From Rhabdornis inornatus (lineage: Eukaryota > Chordata > Aves > Passeriformes > Rhabdornithidae): 64,000 bases of DNA. Under the pieces are notes generated by a model. That model saw only the letters and a program-made list of their open reading frames with translations, did no database searches and was not told the origin of the DNA. Shown one piece after another: positions 45,083 to 58,600 of this stretch. Made by a program: the position numbers and the translations under genes. The stretch spans positions 186,001 through 250,000 of the forward strand of contig VWZS01003516.1 of assembly GCA_013397075.1 (NCBI GenBank), written 5' to 3'. Position 1 is the first letter of the stretch, and every line of letters starts with the position of its first letter.

Positions 45083-45119
45083 GGGGGGGGAACATGGGGG
45101 TTGGGGACAGGGTAGGGGG
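45083..45119 (+). other. G-quadruplex candidate
   Basis: The plus strand carries five runs of 8, 5, 4, 3 and 5 G separated by loops of 2-5 bases (AACAT, TT, ACA, TA). This satisfies the usual G3+ N1-7 quadruplex rule. The plus strand is the JAG2 template strand, so the structure would form in DNA and not in the JAG2 transcript. Confidence 0.75.
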
Positions 45120-45647
45120 CTTTTCTGAAACTTGAAGGATATTTCAGCCACTTGCATGCAAGAGGCTTCTCTGCTGAATTCAGAGACCATTCACCATGCA
45201 AAATCATAAAAATGATCATCCTCTACATCTCCATTTCAGGAGCAAGCACAGTGAGTCCTAAACAAAAGCCTTCCCTTTGGAAACCAGGGCCAAACAACCC
45301 CATTTTCTTAGGAGTGGAAGGCTGGGTTAGAGTCCTGCAAGCATCAGCAGCAGAAAGCAGTTGAGCAAGTTCAAGTTTTCTATTTGAGAGCAATTACTGC
45401 AGTTATACTCCTCTTCACCCAGTCACAAAAGCAAGATGTTTACAAACTGAGTAGCCCTACTGCTGCGTGAGGGGAACTCTGAATTAGCCCCACCTGACAA
45501 TCTTTAGGAAGTCTGCAAAACCAGGGACGGGTGAGAGGGGCTATTTTTTGCCATGATTAATAGACAACAGGCTGATATCCCCACCTACATGAGTCTGAAC
45601 ACTCATTCCTCTCCTCCACCAAACTAAGCAAAACCTAAGCTGGAGGG

Positions 45648-45665
45648 GTGTGTATGTGTGTGTGC
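45648..45665. repeat. Short (TG)n microsatellite
   Basis: An interrupted TG repeat (GTGTGTATGTGTGTGTGC). Confidence 0.75.
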
Positions 45666-48600
45666 ATATGGGGGTGGCAGAGGGAAATCTAGACTATTAA
45701 GATCATTTCATTGCAAAAAGAGCACAAATAAAAACAACAGGTGAATAAGAGTCAGTCCTGGAGTTAATTTATCAAATTTAACACCCAGGTAGAAACACAC
45801 TTCAGGTAAAGAAAATTACCCAGCAACTAGGTGGAAGAATCCTACCAACAACCAGCTGCATGCATCTGAAAGATAAAACAACTTGAAGGAGGAACTCAAA
45901 GGGATATTACAACACCTATTTTGGCAGTGCCTAGTGTTTTATGAAACAGGAGCAGCGTGCTTCTCTCCAGGGTGATCAAACTACCAGGATCCTGACATAC
46001 CTTACCAGAGAACACATTTGTAGCAAGATCTTCATGTGAAAGTCTGAAGATACTCTGATCCTCCTGCAGTAGCAGAATGCAGCAAGAGTTTCTCAGTGTG
46101 AAGGGGTCTTCATATATCATGGGACAGCAAACATTTCAGCTGTGAAGCTATTAAAATCATCTCAAGTCACATACTGGCGTTAGCTAATGCCTGTAGGAAA
46201 CAGTGACCCATTTTCACAAAAGCCTGAAGTGCAATGACAGATTAGAACAACTCAAGGCAGAAGACACCTCAGACCACATAAAAGCAAAATGAGAGCCCTG
46301 TGGAGATCCATCTACATATGAGAAGCTAAACCATGGGAATAAAGACTCCACAACTTTCTTGTAACTTAGCAAGATAGACAGAAACTCAAAGCACATCTCA
46401 GCCAAGTCAACCTTGTGACAAATGGCAAGTCAGAGATGTCACATTTGGCTCAGCACTGGCCCTGAGCTCTGACAGCACCTGTCAGACAGCTGCTGCAGCC
46501 AGGGCAGCAGCATCCCTGAGGAAAAAGGAAACAGGCACCCCAGGAACAGTTTTCACAGCACCAGGAACAAGTCATTAGCTTCTCATTTAAAAAACCTGCA
46601 GGAGATGTCACCAGGCAGCAGTCATGTGAGGATTTCATCTGAAGAAGAGCTCATCTGCTGACTGCTCTCAGCTCCCAGAAGAGCCCCTCCCTGCTTTAAA
46701 GCAGTCCCTTTCACCATTACACACATAGCAGTAATGCTAGTCCAAGAGAACAGAAGTAATGCTTGCCTCTGCTTTTTATAGCTGTCTGCTATTCCTCCCC
46801 ACCCTATCCATCCCCCTTCCCCTGATTCCAGCATGTACACATCTCTGCTGTGTTCAGGGAGATTAGGTTCCAGCTATGAAGTCTGAGCTGCCAACTGTGG
46901 CCACTTAAATTTCAGCAAACACCATAGGATTGACTTAGAAATCCATATACTGTTATCCATATACTTTCAGAACCAGACAAAAAAAAAAAAACTGTGAAAA
47001 TTCAGCTACTCAGGACTCCCACGATAACTTGCCTTTCTTGAGATTTTCCAGCAAGAAACAAGAATATCCATGTTTAATACTAATCCATGCTATAAGCTGT
47101 CAGTTTTCTTGAAATACCTCTATTTTACTGCAAATGCCTTCTGCCTATGCCATTTCTAGGCACCTCCTCTGTGACACAATGAAAGTATTGGCTTACAAAA
47201 CTAATCAATACCTCAAGGAGGAAAGATGATTTTTTTCCCAACTGAATAAGCAAGTTTAATGCTTATGAAAAAATAATCAATTTCATCTTAGATGAATGAC
47301 CAGTAACCTTATTCTAGTTACTAGAACAATGACATTCTAGGTGGTCTTTAAACAACTTCTTAGTCTTATTCTTTTCTCCTTCCAAGCTATCTTTCAGAAT
47401 TCTTTGTACCAAATGTTGTAGTAGGAGTACTGTGATGGGACTGCGCTCATTTTATAACAAGTACAGTATTGCAAATGTAATTTTAACTTCCAACCTTCTT
47501 AAATGTAAACTAATTTTCATAGAGCCCATCCCAAACCTGGGTTAATGACACCTGTGACCTTGCTCTTCTGTGCAAATCTGTATTGATAAGCAAGGCATCA
47601 CTAAATACATCTTTTGATAACCATAACCAGCTACTCCTTCAATCCACCAAAGCTATGTAGCTTCTCCCAGCTGAGCGAGTTCCCTTCACAAACTCAACAC
47701 AAGTTCTTTGATCACGGGAAGAGATCTGCCTCCCACTCATAGCCATGTCTTGACTACTTAATATTCAGAAGTCTGTTGAAAAGAGCATCCCAGATAGGAA
47801 AAGAAGTTAGAGAAAAACAAAAATCTTCCCGGAGGGGGACTGAAGGAATCAAAGCTCCAGAGAAAGGAAAGAAGAAGGAAAAAAGAATAAAGTTATTTCC
47901 ATGACAGAAATTAAGGAGTTGGCCAAAACACCTCAGCCTGGAAGAGACACAACAGGAGTATGTGACAGAAGCCTAAAGGCTTCAACATGCCCTGGGGAAG
48001 GGTCAGGGGTAGATCATCTACTTCCATGGTCTTGGCAAGAACTAAAAGGTAAGAAAGTAAGCTAACAGGAGTCATTGCCAGAAGAAATGAGGTCAGAGAG
48101 GATGGCATTTCCAGCAGAACTTGGCAAAATGCTACACAGCTGGCCCCAAGGAAAAGTGGTTTTAAGAGTTTTGTGGGTCCAAGGGCAAACTGCCACAAAT
48201 ACTTCGGAGAAACCAACCACAACTGTTTCTGGAGGCTCTCAGGTTGAAACCAAATCTAGGGACAATGGTAAGCAGTTTTCTATATTCCTGCCCTTAGCCT
48301 CCAATGCACATTTGCTTACATTCCCTGAACTCCAGTTCCAGTACAGGTGTGGTTCTGAAGGAAGCATTTCACTTTTTCTGATGGCTGACACTAAAACAAG
48401 ACAGTGCTAAAATTAATAAAACAATTACACTCTGGAATCTTGCACACCTGCCTGAGCCATCACCATCTATCCCAGGATAACCAAAATTGTGACCAAGGAG
48501 TGTTTGAGGAAGAAAAAGCCAGGAGAAACAAAGCACAATTCTAAATCAGATTTATAATTATATCTCAGCACTTCTCTTTGAAAATCATGACAGAAGAAGA

Positions 48601-51232
48601 CATAATTGAAAAATCTAATCAAGATTCTCCTTTCTGCAACACTGAAACATCACATGAAATAGAACAAATGCAGAAATCACCAACCCATGCATGCTATTCA
48701 GTCAGGTACCTGTTGCAGTAAATGCAACAAATGCTATGCAGATAAAAAAGACGGGCTGAGCTAAAGCTACAAACTGGGAGATTTTATTATTTAGAATAAA
48801 GGTTTAGAGGACTGTAGGCTTCTGAAACTTCCCCTGAGAAAAAGGTAATCCAGACAGCTTTTTAATAGCGATTAGGTCAGGTGACACAAAGCAGAATATA
48901 CTGTCATTCAAGGCAAGACAACAGAAATGCTCAAATACAGCAAGCACTTATTTCACTAGAAGAAGATTGACAAGTGTCAAGTGAAATACAAAGCTTAATA
49001 ATTTCATAGCTATTTTTCACACAAAAACCATCAGTGCATTTGTGACAAAAATCCTGGTTTAACTATAAGAAAACCTCTACTTGTTCTGGAGAAGGCTGGT
49101 AAACCAAGGTTTACACAGAAAAATAACTGAAATAATTTCACAATTCATCTCCAAACTTAAGCTATTCTATTACACTAGCCAAAACCAACCCCTACTGGCT
49201 TCCATGTGGCACAGATGAAGGCTAGTGCTATTCCTAATTAACCTTCCTCCACTAAGAAAATGATTCTGTACTGTCTACGTGTGTCACTGAGCCAAGTGTC
49301 ACACCAGCCACACATGTTATTCCATACCAGCTGAAGAGTAAGCAAGAAATACTTCCCCCATTAAAAGCTGGGTCTCTCAGCCACTCAGGAACAAAACAGC
49401 TTTCAAAACATCATCTTTATTCTCCAGGGAGAATTAGGGGAAGAACAGAATAGGAAAGGCAAAGATTAGTTTAGCATGACTGGCACAGAAGCTGTGAAGG
49501 CAAGAGCATCTGTGACAGTCTAGAAATAACAGCTAAAAAAATGTTAGGACTTAAAAGCTGAAAGGGAATAAAAAGTGAAAAAAAAAAGTCAGACTTAATA
49601 CAGGACTTCCCCTAGTTGATTGAACCACCCCAAATGCAACACCACTCTCCATAAAGCACAACTTGAAGTCACATAAGGAATCCCTGTCATTACACAAGAT
49701 CCCAGACACAAACTACCAAAAGAACCAGTCTCTTCAGAGCAAACCAGATTAACTAGTTAGGTTTCTAAAAGATGCTTCTAGATACTCTGCATGGACCCTT
49801 GGAGTACTCCTGATAAATGGAAACAGTAGATACACCTTTAGCCATTTGGGTCAATATCTGTGTGCCTGACAGTTGCTACAGGCTCAGCCCAGGCCTCAGA
49901 CAATACAGATTGGGAATTTGAGCAGAGATCAGAATCCTTAGTGACCTCAGGAAACACATTTTAGACCAAAATAAACAGGAGTAGAGAAGCAGGAATTAAG
50001 ACATCATAGGCCTTCTAGAGCCATACCTATATAGAGGTAAACATGCTAAGAATGCTTTTTCATTTCAACTTTTTCACACTCTCCAGCAAGGAAAAAAATG
50101 CCTTTAAAGTTTTTGTCAGTAAGGACATAAGACCTTGTCCTGCAGGTCTCCAACAAGCCCTGGGAAAAGACTTGCAGAAACTCAATACCCTTTGACAACT
50201 CTGAGAAACTGCTTTTCTTCCAGATAAAGGAAGCCCAGCTCACCAATTCTATTCCAATCTGCAACAAAAAACATGGCAAAAGCATCTTAGAGCTGATCCT
50301 CAAATCTGCTGGGCAGAGGCCTAGCATCCCATAAAAAACTTTAGGCATGTGGAAAACACGCCTCAAAAAAGGACAGCTTGTCCCAGCAGCCTGAGCACAG
50401 CAATGTTCTGTTTATACATGACCATTGTGAAAGAAAAATTGACACCATAAAGAAGAATGGCATGTGCACAAGGTAAAATCCACCTAAAATCCACCTCCAG
50501 CCTTCAACCACCCTGCTCATCACTTTGCTTTGTTTCAAGTAGCTGATAAGAGCTAATGAGCACAGAATACAAACCAGTTATAGAAAAACCATTAGTCATC
50601 CTTCCTACAGGCACAGCTCCCCTCTGATAATTTACCCAAGATATCTATATATACACTAAATCTTTATGTAGTCTGAGTAAAAGTTAACAAATATTTGGGT
50701 ATCCTTTGATATGGGTGTTACTGTGCCTGTCCCAGTGTGGTTTCTCAAAAGTGTATTGGAATATAAAACAGCATTAGCAAGATACTATTCTACACCACAG
50801 AAGAAATTAAGTAGTAGAGAAGTCAGCCAATTACCAGCACTATTTTAAGTATAACAGCTACCAACCAGAGCAATAGGATTTGGTATGGAACACTACAAAC
50901 TGTACAAAAAGAAGATACAACATCCTAGTAGCCTACCTAACAACTGTCAAACAAGTATCACAGTTTGTATTCCACCTCTCTAACAGGAGAGCCTAGTTAA
51001 CGTCCCCTGGTTATATTTCCCTTTTTGAGAGCTCTAGAGCAAAAGCAGCAAAAAGGAAAATGAAATTAGCCCCACATGCATCAATCCTGAAAACACGCTT
51101 GAACCTTAAATAACAGCCTTCCATCCTACTCAGGAAGAACACAAGGTGTTGATTTTTGAGATTAGAAATGGAAATTAAATCAGAAATTATAGACAAGATC
51201 AGAGTAGCAATTCCAGTAGATGTTTCTTTGCT

Positions 51233-51286
51233 AAAACCAACCAACCAAACAAAAAAACAAAAAAAAAAAAAAACCAAAAAACCCCA
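51233..51286. repeat. A/C-rich tract with (AACC)n start and poly-A
   Basis: AACC repeats run into A-rich sequence with a run of about 15 A, then CCAAAAAACCCC. It closely resembles the tract at 23229-23262. Confidence 0.7.
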
Positions 51287-54200
51287 GAATCCACTGGTTT
51301 AGATAGCAGATCATAGGATTACATGTCAACACACATTTCGCCCAATCATTATGTTACAGGAAAACAAACCAGCTACATCTTAAGATACTTCCATGACTGC
51401 ACAGCTAATAAGCTCCAGCCCTCTCCACCACAGCTGGAGCTGGCACTAGGAGCTTCCAGAAATCCACCCAGTTAATCCAATAGCAAAGAACAGAAGAAAG
51501 TATTGATGAAATTAGGGAACAGAGGAAAAAGACACTGAGATAAAGAGACTTGTACAAGTACAGTACCAGGCAGACAGTTGGGGACCATCTGAACATCACT
51601 CCATTCGATTTAAGAGGAAGCTTTCAGCCTTGCTACCACCTTTGAACTGTTTCAGACAAACTTGATATTAACCAAGTATCCACGTCCTACTCTTTTCCTA
51701 AAGTTTTGGAAGCAGTCCAAGATAAATTAAGTCCATTATACACACACTTTCTTGTTGCATTAATGAAAGTGTAGCTAGATTGTCTCTTTTGAAGTGTATG
51801 TAACAACCATGAAGGCCCATTAACGGTTAGTGCAGGACTTGTTTTATGTTAATATTTAGAATTCAAAGATGAACTAGTAATTAATACTGCTCTTCCCCTC
51901 CCCTCCACACTCCATGTGGCATGGATATTAGCGTCCTCTGGGCACTTGAAGCCATGCATCATTATAATTTCAACTTGAAGTCAAGAGGGAATTAAACTAA
52001 CTATGTAATAACATACTTTAATTATTGTTCTAAACACAGAACACCTGCATGCACTCTCTTTTGTATTGGAAATATGCATACTAAGAAGGTAAGCAAATAT
52101 ATAAAAAAATATGCCCCCAAGTTCTATGTATGCAAAGGCCCCAGGAATATAGAGTAGTGTTTTAATCTTAATCCTTTTAAATAATGTTAGCCGTTGATAG
52201 CACTGCAATCTTTCCCTTTGTTTTCGAAAAAGCAAATGCCCACAAAACCAATTCCACCTAATGAGCTCTAGATGTCTTGCCTTAGGAAGAGGAGAGGCCC
52301 ACACTCAACCACTGTTCCTAAGGGAGTAGGGATTGTGGCACTGTTTTTCTAAGTCCTCTTCAATTCCCTCATCAGCCCTACCCATCTGAGTCACCTCTAG
52401 AGCTCCCTGGGCAGCAGCAGCCACAGCTGAAAGGGGACATGAAACAGACTCCACTGGCCCACAGCGATGGCAGCAGCTGATGGATCAAATCCTCATGCAA
52501 TTCTAAACAAAACCCATTCTTTTCCTCCCATGGCTTTGGTTCTGAGCACGGGTATCACCACAAGCCTTTTCAACAATAAGAAACACAAATATCTGTTTTA
52601 TTGCTACATTGAGTCACACAACAGTTTCAGTCAATTTGAACTTCACATTTCCACAAGAGACTTAGCAAACAGAGTGCAAACCTGCTCATGGCTAGTAACA
52701 GAAGCGTCATTAATCCAAAAGAAAGGGACAACACACGTAAACTGTCCTTCATTTCAGCCCCCAGCAAAACACCAGCTCAGTTTTCAACTTCTGCACATGC
52801 TAAAGAGGCTGGCAGGGAAGCAAACAGAAATAAACTACCTTATTTTAGTTCTCTGCAAATTTGCAGGAATAAGTTCAGCAGAAAAATAAGAGTTGCCAGT
52901 CTAAGAGTGGGTGCAAGTTCTTTCATGTAGATCAATACATGCAAGGAACTTGAATAAAAGGATTATGCACACAGTTAAGTATACATAGTAGAGCCAGAGT
53001 TTAGCTGTGAAAAAGCTAACTTTATAAACACATTCTTGAAATAAATGCTTCAATCATATTCCAGCAGCAGAACTGAATCTTCTGAATGGTACTTTGTGAC
53101 TACAGCAAATCTTTATCATGTTTGCAGCACCAACCACTACATTGCATTTAATTACTATTAAATATTAATTGGTTACAGCAGCAAAGAAACACAGCATAAA
53201 ATAGCATATGTAGCCCACAATTCCAAGCTATTTGAATATATGACAACCAAGACATGATCAATCCCACCGTAAAAAAGCAGCATCAGAACTTCAATATCCA
53301 ATCATCTCTTTCAGATTCACGTAAACTGGAGGGGATCTGATACAGCTTTACACTATTACAAATCAGAAAAAAAACCACAAATGGGCACGCCTTTAAAAGG
53401 AAAACTTCGGAACAAGGGTAGCAAAGTACATGAAGCAGCCTTTGAAAGTCAGCACATGTCTTGTAAATTTACTCTAAGCATGTAAATTCAGAACGCTTCT
53501 CTATTTTTTCCCCTTCTCCTCCCACTGACATGGATCTGGAAGCTATGAAAGGGAGATTATGTCAGCAAGTCTTCAAATTTATTTCACTGCTGACCCCTAG
53601 TTACTCCTCTGGTGGGGAACAATGTTATAGCTTTCCTCATAAGGATGAGTATCAATAGAGAACACAACAAAGCCATGGAAAATAGACCAACATCAAAAAA
53701 AGCCAGAGTAATTTTGTTTGTCCAAAGCTGGAGCCATAACTCAAAAATATGTCCCAGTGACTACTTTACAGTTTCAGCACTTCATTTACCACCAACTCCC
53801 TGCTGGTTCCAACCTTCTCCTGATTCCTTGGCAAGCTGAAGATTCACTGAGTACCAAATCTTTAAAATCCATCCTAATGGCATAGGGACAAACAAATCAT
53901 CACTGATAGCAAGCTGCCGCAAGCCAAGACTATCTTTCCAGTCAGCCAAAGCTTATTTTGTTTCCCTCACATTTGCAGTGATCTGGGGGTAGATATGAGC
54001 AGCCTGAGAAACTCTGGTGATATGCAACAGTTTGTACTTCTGCCTAAGCCCTGTGACAATTAACATTCTGACAGCCCTCAGAGCAAGTCCAGGACACACG
54101 GTGTCAGATAAAGGGAATCTGAATTCTGGAAATTAACCTCTGAAGAATTGCCACCAGCTGGGTTTGGGCAACGCCTTTACCTTCACCTCCTGGGAACAGG

Positions 54201-55545
54201 AGATGTGTGGTTTATAGCTTGGTAGCCTCTCCACAACCCTGGAGTTATCACATCTGAACAGCAAATATCAGAAGGCACTGCAGGAGCACTAAATATTTGA
54301 CAGCCAACACCTTACATGTCTGTGCAAGTCCAAACACTTCATTTTCCCTGCTTCCTTCCCCTCCTCACTTTCTGATAGGAGAAAGTACCAATATGAGTGC
54401 AAGAATCATGGAAAAATATTCTGTTCTGCAAAGGTATCCAACAGCCAAACACAACACTAAAATATTCTGGACCTATATATAAACTTGATTTAAACAACAG
54501 TTTATAACCAACACAGGGGTGCTATCAGGTCACTGTGGTGTGCAAAAACTAATCATTACTGAGGGGTAGCACATGGATATACCTGCCCTCAACAGTCTAA
54601 GTTACCATGGTCTGCCTTTTAAACTTTGCTGATTACATGTAACCAGTTACAGCAGAAATTCCATGTTGTGATACAAGCAAAATCATGTCATTGTACCATA
54701 AAAGAGACAGAACTATAAAAATCACCACTATTAAAAAAATAGAAGAGAAAGGAACAATAACTAAAACTATTTTAAGCAGTAGCACAGGTTACCAGATCAG
54801 TGCTGTTAAAATTGTCCTCTGTCAGTAGGATGAACACTAAATAGTACCAAAAATTGCACACCCTAAAAAACTTCTACTTCAGCAGATTAATTGAAGATCA
54901 ATAATTAAGCTATTGAAATATTTCTCAACTTACTGCTTACAGCATGTGTCAATCAAGTCTCCCAAGTATGAACAAGTTCCCTAATTATATCTTAAGTTCT
55001 CCAGCTGGAATCCAGGACCTATTACATTAAAAGTGTAGATTCTGTCTTAAAGTAGACTGTTGAACTTTGCAATGCTATAAACAGAATCATACATATTCAG
55101 GGAAAAAAAAAAGGAAAAAGGAAAGAACTCCATTGGATGCTTTAGTTAACTGTTAGCTCATATAATAACTCTCTCCAATCTGTATGAAGGGTAAGGACAT
55201 TTTTCTACCTACCACAGGATACTGCCTCAGTATTCACTACGGATCTGAAAATGTAAAATTTATCCTGTTTGAACATTATATGCTTAAAGTTATTTAAGAT
55301 GGCATGTTCACAGTACTAGAAAGTAGTGGAGAGACTAGAGACACAGTGTGTCTCTATTGTGGAACTAGAAGAGGCACTGCAACAATAATTCAAATGTTAT
55401 AATCATCAAACTGTAACATACTAAACAAAGCCCACCAGAACACATCCTGCTGGGAGCAAGATATATAATCAGGACTTTCAAGCCCAAAGCAGGATGTAAA
55501 TAGATTGCAGTTTGTGAACTAATACTCCAGCCTTATCTCAGATTC

Positions 55546-55697
55546 AAAAAATAAACCCAACAAAAAAACAAAAACAAACAAACAAAACAAAAAACAAACA
55601 AACAAACAAAAAAACAAAACAAAAAACCAAACAAAAAACCAAACAAAAACAAACAAACAAAAAAACCAAACAAAAAATAAAAAAATAAAAAAAAACA
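55546..55697. repeat. (AAAC)n microsatellite, about 150 bases
   Basis: A long run of AAAC, AAAAC and AACC units ends in A-rich sequence. The minus-strand frame through it, rich in Phe, Val, Leu and Cys, is a translation of this repeat. Confidence 0.9.
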
Positions 55698-58600
55698 ACT
55701 TCAGAGAATGAGCACCTGTGCATCTGTCCTAAGGGCATATAATTGGTTACTCAAGGACTATTAGGCTGTTTCTTAGCAACCTCTGCAAGCTCTAATCAAG
55801 TAAGACTAAGATTGTAATTTAGCCTTGAAATGCCTTGTCCTTTCCATCTAATGTAGCTTTCTATTGAGGAGCAAACAGTCATTGCAACCACAGATAAAAT
55901 CCAGGCTTACAACATGATTCAGCTCAGAGCGCTTGCTATCAGAAGATCCTCATGTTAAATATGCTTTTTACACTTTATTTAGCATCTGAAATAGTAACAA
56001 TAAAATAAATATTTAACTTTGCTCCTTTATATACAAATTAAAAGCTAGCTACAACTATGAAGAAAGCCCTTGGGAATGGTTTAACAAATGAGCATGAGGT
56101 ATAGCCCAACCCTTAAACTAGATTTTATAACTGTAAATCATTCCCCAAATATAATTACAAGAAAAATGGTTAATATCAAAAGAAGTGGTAGAGACATTTC
56201 AGTAAAATAGCAAGCATTTCTTTCAGAGCAGAATGGTATTTAAATCTTTGGTGATGCTGAAATATGTCTACTATGTTCCACACATTGGACTTCTAAAATT
56301 AACTATCTTCGAGCAGAATCTGGCCATCAGACCAGGAAAAAAAAAAAGGCAAAAGCATTGGAGTAATCAAAAAATAAACACATCTGTTCAGTCCTAGTCT
56401 AGCATCACTGCTTGTCTGTTGTATCAATGGGCACATGACAGACTCTGATGAAGACAGCACTCATCTATATAGAGTATTTTTTCCTGTACAGTAAGCAAAG
56501 GCACCAAAAGACTGGTTACATCAGGGATGGCAACCCCTCGCTAACTCAAGCTGACCTACACCAGAGCCATCACACCTTTCTCCTCAGCTCTGTCCCTGGG
56601 TGCACAGAGGGGAAGGAGCAGCTCTAAGGGAGCCCCATCACCCCACAGGAAGCAGGAGGTCAGTGGTGTCTAACACGAGCAGGCAGAGATGCTCTCAGCT
56701 ACCCACACTGGCTCATTCCCCAGCCCTGGGAGCAGGGGCAGGCTGGGGGGGTCAGGCTACACCTCCACCTCCTGCTCCTCTGAGAGCTGAGCAGCTCAAA
56801 AGCCCTGAATGGACACAGCACTGCCAGCCAGCAGTCACCTCTGACCAGAGATTGACCCGTTTTAGACACCCACTAACCAAAGCCAGAGCAGATTTTGAGC
56901 AAAAAGCCCATCAAAGGTTTATCACAGTGCAGGAGAGGGAGGGAAGGGTGGAGTCACTGCCAAGGAACAGCAGCAACTCTCCTTCAGGTTAGCAAATGGA
57001 TAAACATCAAGGAAGCACTGCCAGTGTACTCTTACTCCTCCCTCCTGGAAGCAGCCTCTCTCCTTCCAAACCGATGCTCTCAAGCTCCTTCCAGAGCAGA
57101 GGATTACTGCAGCTAGAGCTGGAGAGGAACAAAGGAAAGCAAGTCGGTGCGCTGGCAGAAAAGGCAGAGTCACTTTCTGATGATGTCTCCCCATGAGGCT
57201 GAGCAGCTCTGAAACAGAGCAGGCAACACAAGCAGGACCCACACAGAGTTGACGAAAACATTGGGCTTGTTTTGAGAAGAGCAGGGAGGGAAGCTTTCTG
57301 GCACACAATAACCTAAAGCTCCTGCAGATGACTAAGTATACGATGTGATCATAGCTACTTTATGAACTTCAGTAGTTTTCAAAGTACGTCCATAGCATGT
57401 ATTTCAGAGCCAACACAAAGCAACACCTAGAGGAAAAAGAAGTCAAAGAGTCAGACTACACAAAAAATGATGAATTCCACCCATCTCACCTACACGCAGG
57501 GACTCGAAAGCATTGCTCAGAGGGGCCAGACAGCCACTGACCCACAGGGGACAAGAAAAAGTAATTTTCAAAGTTAAAAAACCAAAATCATAATTTACTT
57601 TACACATCTGTCTCAAATCTCCTTTCATACAAGGAAAGCTTTGTGGTGAAAATACATATTAACAAATATACTAAAAATTCACTATACTATTTTTGGCATT
57701 TTTTAAATCCAGAAAATGTAGTCATTCCACATTATCAGCTGTTTGACAAAAGCTTAAATTTTTGCAGCTTTTGTACTGAAAAACAGTGAACTTGGAATAG
57801 TTGCCAAAGCAAGCTGCATTTGCACAAGAAATACAAGCAGTAGCCTCAAACACAGAAGGCAGCTTCTGCCACACAAAGCTCCTCAACATCTGCACTCACA
57901 CTTAAACCTCACAGAATCACTCAAGCCACCTAAAATACAGTGGGAACGCAGCCTAATTAGGCCAAATATCACAAGTCTGATATAACACAAAACAATTACA
58001 ATTTAATCCCAACTACATTCAAGATATACCTGATTGTTTAAAGATTAAAGCTACAAGTGGTCATGTCTCCAGCAAACCTTTCCTATGCAGACTTTTTTTT
58101 TGTTGAGAGAATAGCATTTGGAACATCTTTAAACAGCCCAGAGACAGTGTTACAAAGCCTCTACTGCACTGCAGTGAATCAAACATGCTCAGCTTCTACC
58201 TCACATCCTCTCTTGTAAGAGTAATCCTGACTACTTTAATACCTATGGACTTTTCAGTCAAAGATTTAATGCCCACACCAGCTGTGGCTAGGAGTGTAGC
58301 ATTTCACAGATAGACTGGCTGGAGCACCTTCTGGAATAAAGATTAGAAAGCTGACAAGAGGTGTACGAGCACATTGTCCGTGGCTGGGAGGTGAGGGACT
58401 TCGTCTGCAAGACTTCAGCCTCAGTGTTTCCAATAAATAAGCACATGTTTATTTAAGGAAACTTTCAAGGAGTATAAATAGAAGTGTTCTTTACTATCTG
58501 ACCATCTCTGTGACATTCAAAAAAACCCCCAGAACTCTGAGGTATAAAGTTTAAATAGTTAGCAGAATATTGCCTTTTGAGGCATATTTATTTCAAAGAC

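Noticed and set aside
50046..50366. 106-codon minus-strand open frame considered as the missing JAG2 exon 2
   Set aside because: None of the conserved MNNL residues (NGELL, CCDG, CDTYF, CLKEYQ) is present and no splice sites bound a Jagged-like segment.
52467..52889. 140-codon plus-strand open frame
   Set aside because: There is no recognisable domain, no promoter or splice context, and an overlapping frame of similar quality; it is probably a chance frame.
55544..55738. Minus-strand open frame rich in Phe, Val, Leu and Cys that looks like a membrane peptide
   Set aside because: It is the translation of the (AAAC)n microsatellite.
56600..57308. Cluster of overlapping frames on both strands in a GC-richer patch
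   Set aside because: Frames on both strands are equally long and none looks like a protein family. GC-rich patches have few stop codons.
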